64,000 bases of DNA from Ciona intestinalis (GCF_000224145.3 NC_020174.2:4851117-4915116); one strand, 5' to 3'; shown: positions 37,201 to 44,064, counted from the stretch's first letter. Notes: generated by a model not told the origin, from the sequence alone. Numbers and translations are program-made.

Positions 37201-39195
37201 CCGGAATGTGAAAAAATCAGTTGCGGCTTCGTGGAAGACGACTGGACAACTATACGCGGTACGCGAGCGTGTAATACTGAGGGGTAAGATGGGATACTGT
37301 AACAACATAATAACCTTGTATTTTCTAATCGTGTTTTTAAAAAGTAACAACGTTCGTTTAAACTCGCGGGGCTGCGGTTATAAAATTCTGTAAATATACT
37401 TAATATAGTACCAAATTGGACATTAAAAAATAAAAAATCTTTACCATGGAATCCTACATAAGTGGTAACTCGTAAGCGGGCACGAGGTGTGTGAAACAAA
37501 ACGCACGTGTTACGATGACTGTCGTTGCTCTGCCACGCGAGGATACATACGTTACATTTTATACTTTCTGGACTTATTTTTGAGTTTAATAAATCGTAGC
37601 ACTTGCCAATCCTGATTGTTCTTTGTTACAAGGTCCAGCTTCATAATCAATAAATTAGGGCAAGAAGAACGTCTATCTAACTACTTTACCCGCAAAACCT
37701 CGTTATAAAATACTGACATATATGGTACCTTGTTGCGATGATGTCATGGGAGGGCCTTCTGACGTAGGTACATGACTTTCCACATTACTTGAACACACCG
37801 AACTTGATCTGCTATGACAAGGTGTTGACGATCTAGCAAATTAATAAGGGTTTTAATATTTATAGAATCAAGTGTTGCGGAATACGTAACAGGCAAAAAC
37901 AAGTCGAATATAGTGGTCTAAATAATTTTCGGCTAAAATCACCAGTCTCAGCAAAAGAAGCAATAAAGTGGCGGATCGTCCAATTTTATGAGCACTAGAT
38001 CGGGTCAGACTGGTGAAATTCATCGCAGTTGGTTTTTATTATGTGTTGAAATGTAATAAACGTTAATGTGAAATATTTAGCAAAGGAAACCCTTAAAAAT
38101 GAGTCAAACAAACATGTTTGTATTTTGTCCAATACGACCATGAAAGTGAAATATCTGTGACGTATGTATACGTATACTGGAGCTTTAATGAAATTTACTT
38201 ACAATTTAGTTTACTTTTATGTTTTTAGTTAGTAATTTCATTTTAAACAAACATTCGTACATGCCAAATTTCTCTATAATAACTTCGAACAGTATTCCAT
38301 AATAACTGCTTTCACTAACAAGACAATATAATATACAGTAGGATGGGAAAAGATGGACACTTTTTCATTGTTATTTCTGGTCCAATTTGGCAGTAAACAA
38401 AGAACATTCAAAGAATTATAAACCCGCATCCTCACGGCTCCCTTATACCATTGTTAGTTGTTTAAAACACGGTTTGAATTTTTGGATATTATGTGCTAAA
38501 AGTGTCCCATCTTCTCCCACCCTATATATCCAACCTGTTTAGATTAAGAATCAATTCTTTCTTACTTACTTAGATCCAACAGTAACCTTCTCTTGCACGC
38601 TTGACAATAGCTTCCCACTGCTTTTAATAAAACTTCGTTGTTTGGACGTTTTCCTGCTCTGACGAAGACGCTCAGCTGAAACAATAACTATTTTTATGGC
38701 GAGTTAAACGTAATATATCGTCAGTCAAAAACAGTTGTTCGTATTTTATGCGTTTGTATTGTCATATGGTTATGGTAGTTTGGGGTAAAATGGTTCATGT
38801 TTTCATTCTCTTTTATCGTCCAATATGGTAAACAAGTAAAGTTCAAAGAAATGTATAACCGTATAACCTCGCGACCTTAAAAGAGACTTGTTAATTGGTA
38901 AAACACGATTAGGAAATGTGAGATATTATATGCTAGCGGTATTAATCTCACCTCACAATATATATTATACAAATCGCTTACTAATAAGCACATGCACTAC
39001 CTGTAAGGCAAAGAGAATCTCACCTTGCGGTTTCAGGTTTGGTATTTCTCGTCTGGGTGTTGGAATGTTCCCTTTGTTGGCGGCAAGTTTCATCTCAAAG
39101 TGAGCGATCACTTTCTGCAAGGGTCTCAACATCGCGTAACTTGCCTTGTCATTTTCGACTTCTGAGTCGCCAGCTTCTTGTGTATTTTCATCCAT
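637..39195 (-). CDS. SRCIN1/KIAA1217 (sickle tail, p140Cap) family protein; whole gene, 3' end beyond the window
   Basis: Exons (minus strand, 5' to 3'): 39195-39024, 38675-38570, tentative 36429-36392, 33300-33149, 32880-32731, 22235-22106, 12856-12658, 12384-9810, 9715-9557, 9300-9112, 8813-8587, 8293-8214, 1229-1070, 793-637. All introns are GT-AG and phases agree at each junction from 33300 onward; with the 38-bp exon the visible CDS is 4,494 nt (1,498 codons), open at the last donor. Vertebrate members are cytoskeletal scaffolds: p140Cap inhibits Src and binds cortactin, and sickle tail acts in notochord/disc development. Recognised from an N-terminal ADRKR..F...QKYPQH motif, an AIP3-like domain, the MERQLASLTGMVESI helix and the late EP.RLDEQLKRCRQLT helix. 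Introns are very large (10.5, 9.2 and 7.0 kb). The invertebrate chordate gene would be the single pre-duplication relative of SRCIN1 and KIAA1217, which is inference. The family's conserved W.EKR segment is not seen, so the gene should continue to the left. Confidence 0.9.
1959..2092. repeat. MITE family 1 copy
   Basis: TAGCACTGTGGTGTAAGATGG at the left and GACCATCTTACCCCAACATAC at the right; interior includes the family phrase AATAATCTTTGTTTTCTACC. Lies just downstream of the PTB gene. Confidence 0.75.
2179..3446 (-). CDS. PTB/PID-domain adaptor protein, two exons, nested in an SKT-gene intron
   Basis: Exon 1 3446-3256 (63 codons plus 2 nt), exon 2 3151-2179, total 387 residues. The start is the first ATG in the frame, after a short leader. 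The junction gives C-R-YLGERTVYTLKP, the first strand of a PTB domain (YLG at 65-67); the fold resumes with HEIAYCVTVPEMPHLFVLTS (about 231-250) and ends with the helix ALAQQFQLAYVEWQ (about 275-288). Between strands (about 112-227) lies a Pro/Ser-rich insertion. PTB proteins of the LDLRAP1, GULP and FAM43 type couple NPxY-bearing receptors to trafficking or signalling; which subfamily this is I cannot say. The tail is Ser-rich, then acidic (NDDDVDDSDD), then basic. Phases do not allow splicing with the surrounding gene's exons, so it is an independent gene. Confidence 0.85.
3447..3493 (-). other. Possible trans-splice acceptor upstream of the PTB gene
   Basis: 33 bases before the ATG at 3446 there is a well-formed acceptor (CTTGCATTTTTGACCAG, CAG at 3482-3480) but no upstream exon or donor was found. 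Tunicates are known to add a spliced leader to many mRNAs at unpaired acceptors close to the start codon; use of this site for that is inference. Confidence 0.35.
5949..6112. repeat. MITE family 1 copy
   Basis: ATAGTACGTTGGGGTAAGATGG-type left end and TTACCCCACGGTACTAT right end; interior has TAGTAAACAAAGGGTATTTG and a GATATTGCGTGCTAACAATG segment shared with other copies. Confidence 0.82.
6579..6770. repeat. MITE family 1 copy, GGGGAAGATGGG subtype
   Basis: Left GGGGGAAGATGGGC, right CATCTTCCCCTATTCTAC. Interior contains TAGTAAACAATTAACCTTC, ATCCTCACGACTTCTATAG and GATATTACGTGTTAAAGGTG. The copies at 38335 and 52440 share this variant. Confidence 0.82.
7985..8080 (-). repeat. SINE-like family 2 copy, reverse orientation
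   Basis: Read on plus: CATGGTAACTCGTAAGCTGG, CACGAGGTGTTAAACCCG, AACGACTGTCGTTTTCC, CACGCGAGGATAAAGTAA, i.e. the family head inverted. Confidence 0.75.
8214..8813 (-). CDS. SKT-family gene, coiled-coil exons
   Basis: Exon 8813-8587 (227 nt) encodes INMEHVNDIVSEK through MLSEVEAAVEELRNEVVER, strongly heptad-like. Exon 8293-8214 (80 nt) follows in phase 2 and encodes REVEALVLQLSQAGRTVAKL, matching the vertebrate DVE......L.Q.GE.VA.LKG helix. It leaves phase 1 at CTGAAAG|GTTAGT. If that intron were retained, translation would stop two codons on (GGT TAG), giving a short form without the next exons. Confidence 0.9.
8911..9100 (+). repeat. SINE-like family 2 copy (GTGGCGGGGCAACG core)
   Basis: Begins GAATGAATGAATGTAATTTA, then TATCCTAGCGTGGCGGGGCAA, ATAACACTGTTGTTATG, CACCTCGTGCTCC and CGAATTATCACATACG. 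The same string of phrases recurs many times in the window, in either orientation. Confidence 0.8.
9112..9715 (-). CDS. SKT-family gene, two exons with conserved LASLTG helix and first coiled coil
   Basis: Exon 9715-9557 (159 nt, 53 codons, phase 0 both ends) contains KVMAMERQLASLTGMVESII, equivalent to the vertebrate AMEKQIASLTGLVQSAL helix. Exon 9300-9112 (189 nt, 63 codons, phase 0 both ends) has SEMGQQLLKLRETAHNLRDQ, a heptad pattern like the family's L..L...L..LR..L helix. Both are symmetric exons and could be skipped without frame change. A SINE-like element ends only about 10 bases from the 9112 donor. Confidence 0.92.
9810..12384 (-). CDS. SKT-family gene, 2,575-bp exon for disordered Pro/Ser-rich central region
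   Basis: One uninterrupted exon encodes about 858 residues. After the KDRSFIR end of the AIP3-like domain it is almost entirely low-complexity: Pro/Lys-rich repeats, a polyproline run KPPPPPRSAKP (candidate SH3 or EVH1 ligand), Ser-rich tracts (SCSSSTSSDD, STSSSSIL) and a KKVSFQDD motif at 10590-10613 that fits the PP1-docking RVxF consensus. Vertebrate p140Cap has a similarly long Pro/Ser-rich middle that binds SH3 partners. Acceptor TTCCACAG, donor CTGAG|GTAAGC; it leaves phase 0. Confidence 0.92.
12658..12856 (-). CDS. SKT-family gene, AIP3/Bud6-like domain exon
   Basis: The exon encodes 66 residues beginning TIYLEYSGECRTARLPNEV and continuing through SLDTIRALFVQAYP and LTMPMLDPQ. It corresponds closely to the family's V(Y/L)LQ.G.ET....PNE..S.DT..AL....FPQ.LTM.ML block, the hallmark AIP3-like domain shared with yeast Bud6. 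It is entered in phase 1 and left in phase 2; the next exon supplies SRIKDRSFIR, equivalent to the vertebrate DI.DRS sequence that closes the domain. The two exons together make the identification very secure. Confidence 0.93.
15929..16005 (+). repeat. Short interspersed repeat family 3 copy
   Basis: TATTATATATGGGTGAGGTC, GGACTTGGGATTTATGCC, ACAGTTGGCCCATTGCCCC in order; ~75 bp with no coding capacity. Confidence 0.72.
19342..19375. repeat. (TA)n microsatellite at a MITE right end
   Basis: A run of TA dinucleotides with one interruption follows GACCATCTTACCCCAACCTAC, the family 1 right terminus; several family members end in TATATA. Confidence 0.85.
22106..22235 (-). CDS. SKT-family gene, isolated 130-bp exon between two ~10-kb introns
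   Basis: This exon lies alone between a 10.5-kb and a 9.2-kb intron. It begins after GGTATAG, reads ACT GCG ATG TCG, and ends CCT T before GTAAAT. It accepts phase 0 and leaves phase 1, exactly what the exons at 32731 and 12856 require. Its SSLNDIRSEIRRGFKF segment aligns loosely with the SLE.MSE....GFSR segment that precedes the AIP3-like domain in vertebrate SRCIN1/KIAA1217. The internal ATG (22229) could also serve as an alternative start for a shorter isoform. Confidence 0.68.
22438..22530 (-). repeat. SINE-like family 2 copy, reverse orientation
   Basis: AACACCAGTGTTATAACGAC, GTCGTTGCCTGTCATGCGAG, GATAAAAAAGTTACATTTAT; ~200 bp from the isolated SKT-family exon at 22106-22235. Confidence 0.7.
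24590..24783. repeat. MITE family 1 copy, diverged left end
   Basis: Left ATATGGTGAAGGAGACGGGAC is degraded; right GTGTCCATTTTACCCCGACC is clear. Interior phrases CACATAATATCCAAATATCC and TTTGTTTACCAACAAATGGG fit the family read in the reverse direction. Confidence 0.65.
26345..26480. repeat. Interspersed repeat family 5 copy (ATCTAGTGCTCATGAA)
   Basis: ATCTAGTGCTCATGAATTTG, GTGCTTCGAAATACGTAACA, AACAAAAATTAAGTTTAATG, AATTGTACTCTGTGAGA. Almost the same string is at 60820-60945; diverged copies at 14985-15085 and, inverted in part, 37855-38015. Confidence 0.75.
26793..26950. repeat. MITE family 1 copy
   Basis: TAATACTGTGGGGTACGATGG at the left, CATTCATTTTACCCTACTTTA at the right, AT-rich interior. 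Confidence 0.7.
28860..28960 (+). repeat. SINE-like family 2 copy adjoining a MITE right end
   Basis: CAAATGAATGAATAAAACTT, CCCTGGCGTGCCGGGCAATG, ATAACATGGGTATTCTG. Immediately left (28830-28857) is the family 1 right terminus CCAACTTACCCCACAATA. Confidence 0.7.
29648..29787. repeat. MITE family 1 copy
   Basis: Left CACAGTGGGGTAAAGACACC, right AATATCTTACCCTAACCTAC; interior AATCTTTGTTTACTACTAAA is the family's reverse-orientation phrase. Confidence 0.7.
30706..30950. repeat. MITE family 1 copy, ~245 bp
   Basis: Left ACTGCAGGGTATAAGATGG, right GTGTACCATTTTACCCCAACC; interior ATTCACTAATCGTGTTTAAA and CAATTAACAACGGTA are shared with the copies at 24590 and 37270. Confidence 0.75.
31091..31440. 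promoter_or_regulatory. Candidate regulatory island in SKT-gene intron
   Basis: Contains GACGTCAT at 31093, a perfect CRE octamer TGACGTCA at 31155-31162, and TGCGCATGCGCG at 31428-31439, which matches the NRF-1 palindrome, within a locally GC-rich stretch. It lies about 1.3 kb downstream (gene orientation) of the exon at 32731. No start exon is recognised beside it, so promoter or enhancer function is inference from motifs. Confidence 0.3.
31472..31811 (+). repeat. SINE-like family 2, longest copy
   Basis: Starts TGAATGAATGTAACTGATTT and runs through CGTGGCGGTGCAACGACA, GTTCTGTTTCACACACCTC, then CCACTGGGTTGGAGACG, AAGTGTCTTGCCC and AATACACATACACCCAC. The 3' half (GTGTCTTGCCCAA...) belongs to the same family but is absent from most copies. 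Confidence 0.8.
32378..32490 (-). repeat. SINE-like family 2 copy, reverse orientation
   Basis: TACATGGTAGCTCGCAGCGG, CACGTGTTCTATGAAACACC, CTTCACGCGAGGATTAATAA. A second reverse fragment (tail half) lies at about 32990-33070. Confidence 0.72.
32731..33300 (-). CDS. SKT-family gene, exons with Ser/Thr linker and conserved KYPQH segment
   Basis: Exon 33300-33149 (152 nt, TTTTTCAG acceptor) encodes 51 residues starting DFDTTSVSSTSSM. Exon 32880-32731 (150 nt, phase 0 at both ends) encodes 50 residues containing AEADRKRSAFFQYLVQKYPQ, which matches the N-terminal ADRKR.AF..HL..KYP.H signature of SRCIN1 and KIAA1217. This is the strongest N-terminal family identifier. Donor and acceptor bases are canonical, and the two exons join in phase 0. 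Confidence 0.88.
34046..34155 (+). repeat. Interspersed repeat family 4 copy
   Basis: GAAGGGAATTAGCAGCAGAA, ACGACTATCGCTAAAAC, AAGTAAAAGTGTCAAATAAA and AGCGTGACTGGCTGCTAAA. Confidence 0.72.
34408..34530 (+). repeat. Short interspersed repeat family 3 (TATATGG(G/A)TGAGGT), two heads
   Basis: ATTCTATATGGATGAGGTCC, then GACTTGGCCCATTACCCC, followed by a second head CATATGGGTGAGGTTCCAC. Related copies: about 8460-8530, 15929-16000, 23720-23895 (two), 40925-41010, 46531-46600 and 48318-48385 on plus; 4770-4890, 47440-47515 and 56296-56382 on minus. Confidence 0.75.
34896..35150 (+). repeat. SINE-like family 2 copy
   Basis: TTGAATGAATAAGTATAACTT, then CTCGCGTGACAGGGCAACG and ACCCATAAGGAACCACTGGG, i.e. 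head and part of the tail. Confidence 0.75.
35410..35530. repeat. MITE family 1 left half
   Basis: Starts AGTAGGTTAGGGTGAGATGG and runs through the family interior (TAATAAACAAAGAATATTTA), but no right terminus is found. Confidence 0.55.
35543..35655 (+). repeat. Interspersed repeat family 4 copy
   Basis: GAATGGAATTAGAAACAAAA, CGACAGCCGTTAAAAATGC, TTGAGTAAAAGTGACAAATA and AAAGCGTGGCTGCTAAACAC; adjoins a half MITE on its left. Confidence 0.72.
36392..36429 (-). CDS. Tentative 38-bp cassette exon of the SKT-family gene
   Basis: The exon at 38675-38570 ends in phase 2 but the next firm exon (33300) needs phase 1, so an exon of 3n+2 bases is missing. A 38-bp segment here has a TAG acceptor, a strong GTAAGT donor and an open frame in the required phase (12 full codons plus the two split ones). 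Exon 2 plus this exon is 144 nt, so the pair could be included or skipped without breaking the frame. The encoded peptide is not recognisably conserved; this is arithmetic support only. Confidence 0.22.
37270..37400. repeat. MITE family 1 left half
   Basis: ATACTGAGGGGTAAGATGGG followed by TTTCTAATCGTGTTTTTAAA; the right end is missing. It is followed directly by a minus-oriented SINE-like copy. Confidence 0.55.
37447..37560 (-). repeat. SINE-like family 2 copy, reverse orientation
   Basis: CATAAGTGGTAACTCGTAAG, GGGCACGAGGTGTGTGAAAC, GCTCTGCCACGCGAGGATAC. Confidence 0.75.
38335..38527. repeat. MITE family 1 copy, GGGAAAAGATGG subtype
   Basis: AGTAGGATGGGAAAAGATGG at the left, GTCCCATCTTCTCCCACCC at the right. 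The interior closely matches the copy at 6579 (AAAGAATTATAAACCCGCAT, ATCCTCACGGCTCCCTTATA). It ends about 45 bp from the SKT-family exon at 38570. Confidence 0.82.
38570..39195 (-). CDS. SKT-family gene, first two coding exons
   Basis: Exon 1 (39195-39024) opens with ATG GAT GAA and encodes 57 residues rich in acidic then basic side chains, ending in phase 1 before GTGAGA. Exon 2 (38675-38570, acceptor TTTCAG, donor GTAAGT) continues in frame with a Lys/Arg/Ser-rich stretch containing RQSRKTSKQRSFIKSSGK and ends in phase 2. No clear counterpart to a vertebrate domain is seen, but strand and order fit the N-terminus of the downstream gene. Exon 1 (phase 1) can splice straight to the exon at 33300 (phase 1), so exon 2 may be alternative. 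Untranslated upstream exons cannot be excluded. Confidence 0.65.
38775..38961. repeat. MITE family 1 copy
   Basis: TAGTTTGGGGTAAAATGG at the left and AATCTCACCTCACAATATA at the right, placed in the 348-bp intron between the first two SKT-family exons. Confidence 0.7.
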
Positions 39196-40781
39196 GCTTG
39201 TTAAGAATAACGTGGTTGGGTTGGGCGTTACCTCAATGGTGGATTGTGGGGTTTATCTGTCGTAGTATGCTGTGAGCTATACACTAAATGTGTCTGAAAT
39301 ATAAAAAAATATGCACTCGAATAAAAACAGTTGAAATATTTCCTCCAAATATGGTACGCGAATACTGACGCGCTTTCGAACACGCGGATTTAAATACCAT
39401 TTCGTAGGCGAATTCACACTCTGGATACTATACGTATACAGTCACCTTAAAACCGAGTTAAAAACTGCGTGGGTTTAATTAAAACAGAAATAATAAACCA
39501 ATGGCACTACACTTGCTATGCGAATTGACGCAATAAGAATGAATGCAAATATTCACCTCGGTCATGTATTATTCATACATGGAACACGTTCCTATACAAC
39601 AAGCACTTTAACGTATGCCTTGTACGACTGAATATACCGTTTGTGTCTCGTCGCATTACAGTACGAAACTGAATTTGTATAAAATTTGATTTATTCTACA
39701 TTTACAATAGCAAGTTACCCTTTCCAACGCCTTCTAAGTTCCACAGCGGCCTTACAGCTTAAACAAGTGCAATATACCCAACTTAACAACATCACCTTAT
39801 CGTAGCTTACACAATAGCTTTGAGAGTTAATCGCTCACTCCCTTTGCGGTACACACGAAGTGCAACAATCATTGACGAAAACATTCGCTACTCGAAAACC
39901 ACGTCAAGCGAACGTTTACAAAATTCAATTTTCCAATCATGTAAGCTGACTTGAAAGAAAGGAATCCAACACTGTAACTTTGAAAGCCACTTCAGTCTTA
40001 GCGCTTTGATTTATTTTACGGCGCTACGAGTCTAAACTATTTACATGGAAACATTCGGAAAGTAAAGCGGGCGTTTAGTTAATGATTTACACGGCTATTG
40101 TCTAAGCTGTAGGAGTGATGGGTTAAACCTGCCGACTTTGAATTAGGATTGGCAAGGTCTTTTTTAGGCGTTTTAATTCACAACTATTTTAACTTTGTGC
40201 CAATTTTGCAGAAACTTAAAAACGGTCACTTTTAAAGGATATTAACGGAAAAACAAGTACCCCTAATAATATATCTGGAACCCTAGAATACATGCTTATA
40301 CCCATTTTTTATATGTCCTGCAAGAACGTGGAAAATAGAAAAACATACTTTCTTTAAAGTTTGCCTGACTTTTTCTCACGCTTTCATGAGCGGGAAAGTC
40401 CCTTACGTCATTTGTTCCAAAAATATTGTGCTACTTATAAACCAAAACAATGTAAATGATTGTAACTTATTTTTCCTCTCGTAACAAGTCAACTGCAATT
40501 ATGACAGTAATTACAGTTGACTTATTATAACACGGGTGTTCTGTTTCATTCACCTCGTGCCCGCTTACGAGTTACCACGCATAAGACAAATGTGCGTAAT
40601 TTGTAGTTTAACTCAAGTCATTGATAATAAAAACCCACGTTATATGTTTAGTCTTTTTATAGTTAATAAATATTCGCATGACCCTCTGTGGCATATTATA
40701 GTAGGTCAATAATGGTTAACGTTTTACTTATTAAAGATATTTTGTGAATCCCTTTGAAACAGCTATTTTGATTTGTAAAAT
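39196..40781. promoter_or_regulatory. Divergent intergenic region between SKT-family and MDR genes
   Basis: 1.6 kb separate the two start codons, which face apart. Apart from the SINE-like copy at 40450-40640 it is AT-rich unique sequence. Both promoters, or a shared one, should be here unless untranslated first exons lie elsewhere; no TATA or initiator can be assigned with confidence. Confidence 0.4.
40450..40640 (+). repeat. SINE-like family 2 copy upstream of the MDR dehydrogenase gene
   Basis: TGTAAATGATTGTAACTTAT, an internal short duplication of CAGTTGACTTATTATAA-type sequence, then GTTCTGTTTCATTCACCTCG and CCCGCTTACGAGTTACC. Confidence 0.65.
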
Positions 40782-43385
40782 ATGGAAGCCATACCAAAAC
40801 AGATGACAACCTTGATAAAGAGAAACGAGGAGGAAGGATATGAATGCATTCAAATACCGGTACCTGAGCCTATTGGAGATGAAGTCCTAATTAAAGTAAC
40901 ACAAGTAAGTCTTGCTACTGTATGTTATATTCTATATGGTTGAGCCCTACAGTGTGACATGCCACAGGAACTGGGATTTAAGCCAGAGTTGGCTCATTAC
41001 CCCAAGCCCAGGGTGCCACCTTACTAGATTTCTGAAGGTAGGCGACAATGGATTTAATGGTAATGAATGGGAGATGTTTTCTTGGCAGATTGGGGTGTAT
41101 TACTCACCTAGAAAATTAATTAACCAAGACATTACTACAATGTATAGTATAGTAATATGTAAAGGTAATGTAATAATGTTTGTATAACATATGTTGTTTA
41201 TTGCAGGCAGCAATATGTGGTTCAGACATTAATTTGTATAAATGGAATGATGTTGCAAAGTTCATTGCTGCTCTACCATTTACACCAGGTGTGTATAGTG
41301 GGCTTCTGTTTCTATATAAACTTTCAGCTGTATAAAGCAACCAACTATGTTGTTACATAATATCTCTTTGAATTATTGTAACCCTTTGGTATTACAAATA
41401 CATTTTAAGATATATTTTAATATGTTAAAGTTAAACAGTTGAATAAACTGGTTACAAAGTCTATAAAAGCATTTTATATGCAGTTGTATGAGATATACAT
41501 GTTAGCAATATTATAAAGCGTGAGTATATATCTCAACAACATTTTCATGGTAAAATAAACTGGTTACAAAATAAAATAAAATCATCTTTTTTTTATAATT
41601 TCACATAGGTCATGAAGCTGCAGGCATGGTTGTGAAGAAAGGACCAAACGTGAAGGATTTGAATATTGGTGACCGAATTGCAGTTGAGAATCATTTTTAC
41701 TGCGGTGAATGCTTTCAATGCAAGGTATATTCAAATCAGGATTTACAGGGTACAGACTGTATATTATACAGTCATAAAGGTGTCAAACTTATTAAAACTG
41801 GAGGGAGGCAGGGATAGCTATACACATTACACACTACTGTGAAATATAATCACTAATTAATGTAGTGTAAAAAATTTTAAGCCAGGCCTTCCTGCTTCTT
41901 GGTTCGGCACCTATAGTTACATTTCACATATGTTAAACTGTATGTTACAGGAAGGCAGAGGTGACATTTGTAATATAATGAACCAGTATGGACATGGTAA
42001 AGGCACCGTACATGGTGGCTGTTCAGAATATTCTATTGTGCCTGAAAGGTAAGTTAGGTATAAACAATTATGATAATTTTCTGGTTGGATTAATCAATTG
42101 GGTTCTCAATGTTCTACAAGTGTAGATGTATGTTATGTCACCCGGTTCAAATATTTTTCAAACATTTAAATTTTGAGTGTTCATTAAGTCTATGCAAAAT
42201 AGTTCTTTCTTTGCATCAGATTCTGTTACAAATTGAGATTAAACATATCCGACATGGAAGCTGTGTTGTTGGAACCCATGGGTGTCGCACACAACTCTAT
42301 TGAGCAATTACAAGTAGCAGGGGAGAGGGTGGTGGTGATTGGGTGTGGTCCAGTGGGGCTGCTTGCTGTTGGATGTGCAAAAGCTATGGGTGAGGTTTTG
42401 AAGTTTTTGAAATATTGGGACTGTACTGTAATAAGATGTTTTGTTTATAATGGATATTTTTTACTTCTTTACTTAGGCGCCACTGAGGTTATTGCTGTCG
42501 ATATTTTGGACACAAGACTCGAGATGTCGAAGATGTTGGGAGCGGATTACGTCGTGAACTCTATAATCCGAGGATCGGATGCGGTGAAAGATGAAGTGAT
42601 GAAGATCACTGGAGGGGTTGGGGTTGGGAGGATTTGTGAAGCAAGTGGAGCAACTTCCATGTTTAATGGATGCTTCAAGTATCTTAGGAAGGTGAGTGTT
42701 GATGTTAGGTAAGGAATGTAATGAATGTATAGATCTGGACTTGATTGGCTGGACTTGATCTACTAGAGTAAAGGCTGGTGTTCTAACCGGTAACCAGTGT
42801 GCCACGGCCCCCGCAAATTAATAATCTTCTAATTTACAATTGCAATTCCCCCCTTGTAGGGCGGACGTGTCTCTGTGCTTGGAATTCCAAAGCAGCCGTT
42901 CCATATTGAAAACCCAATGCAAGATATTCTGTTTAAATCCCTCACATTAACTACAGTGCATGGAAGAAGAATCTTTCATACCTGGATTGAATGCGAAAAA
43001 TTGATTGCTGAAAAAAAGGTAAATGTTTCCAAAAGCAGTTAATTAAAAATATGCCAAACAGCAAAGTGTTTTCTGATTTATTAGTTCAACAGCCACACTT
43101 GTTATCTGGAACATTTTAGCAACTGTCATTCGCTGTAAATTCCCTTCTCTCCATTGTTTTAATAATTTGATTCCTGTTAGTGTATTCGAAAATATTATTA
43201 AAATTTATGCCATGTATGTTATTTATCTCTTAGTTAGGATGTAATGTTTCATGTGTTGTGTTGATTTTCAGGTTAATCCCCAGTTGGTGGTTTCCCATGA
43301 GATCCCCATGTCCAAATATGCTGAAGCATTCCAAGCTTTATTTAGTGGCACAGCTGGTAAAATCGTGATGGACCCACAGTGTTAA
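40782..43385 (+). CDS. Zinc-dependent MDR dehydrogenase, L-threonine 3-dehydrogenase-like
   Basis: Eight exons: 40782-40904, 41207-41288, 41609-41724, 41951-42048, 42220-42389, 42477-42691, 42860-43018, 43272-43385; 358 residues, normal for the medium-chain dehydrogenase family. Catalytic-zinc ligands are visible at C45 (AICGSD), H70-E71 (GHE) and E158 (LLEPMG); the structural-zinc lobe has C100, C103, C106 and C114. The Rossmann motif is GCGPVG (181-186) with D205 ending the second strand, which predicts NAD+ rather than NADP+. The late VHGRRIFHTWIECEKLI segment matches the GRE.F.TW signature of bacterial-type Zn-Tdh, and the start MEAIPKQMTTLIK also resembles that subfamily. Threonine oxidation to 2-amino-3-ketobutyrate is therefore likely, but sorbitol or other polyol substrates are possible. 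No targeting signal is obvious. It lies head-to-head with the SKT-family gene. Confidence 0.95.
40925..41015 (+). repeat. Short interspersed repeat family 3 copy in MDR intron 1
   Basis: ATATTCTATATGGTTGAGCC, TGACATGCCACAGGAACTGG, GATTTAAGCCAGAGTTGG, CTCATTACCCCAAGCCC. Confidence 0.72.
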
Positions 43386-44064
43386 GGTTAGATTTAATCA
43401 TGATTCAAAACTCCAGATTATTTTTCTGTCTCGTTATCAAATGTGTTATGCAGTGTTTTTTCAAAAATACCAAATTGCACCTTAAAGCCAACTAAACGTA
43501 CTTACATAGAATTCATATTGTGCCGATATTTTAATAGAAAGAGCTCTTATGTTACAAGGTAAATTGTTGTTTGCAGTATAACTTTTTCCAGTCGTGTTTT
43601 AATTTGTTCAATAATACAAGCTTTAATTGAAACACTATTGTAATGTTATTGTAGTGTATTCCATTTAAAAAGATCATGTCTCGACAAGCCTGAATTTGTC
43701 ATAGAGCTGTAATTATCCCCAAACAATAGCTGTTTTTGTGACGTTGCGGTTGGATGAACGTGCAAAAGTTACAAACGCGAAGGTATCAAATTTTCGTAGT
43801 TTCATATCGGATAAACTGAACCACACAATTCGTAGATAAATAGAAACGAGAGATTGATTGTTCTTATTAGAGGGCCATATATAACATAGATTTGGAGTTA
43901 TTTCCTTGAACATTGTAACACAGATAAATTAAAACAACGACAAGAAAGGAACTAGCTGCAAAATAACAGTCGTTAAGAGCGGTAAAAACTACTTGAGAAA
44001 AAGTGTCAAATAAAAGCGCGACTGCTGAACTAACTTATTCGTTAAAAACAACAACTGTTAAACC
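43386..44064. other. Spacer between the MDR dehydrogenase and membrane-protein genes
   Basis: About 680 bp holding the MDR 3' UTR (no clear AATAAA seen), unique sequence, and the family 4 repeat just before the next start codon. Both genes run in the same direction, but the distance argues against a tunicate-style operon with near-zero spacing. Confidence 0.5.
43935..44040 (+). repeat. Interspersed repeat family 4 copy next to the membrane-protein gene start
   Basis: GGAACTAGCTGCAAAATAAC, AGTCGTTAAGAGC, ACTACTTGAGAAAAAGTGTC and AAATAAAAGCGCGACTGC. Two other copies at about 34046-34155 and 35543-35650 share GTGTCAAATAAAAGCG-type sequence and the same order. This one ends 25 bp before the ATG at 44065. 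Confidence 0.75.

Noticed and set aside
42473..42805. 110-codon minus ORF
   Set aside because: Antisense of MDR dehydrogenase exon 6.
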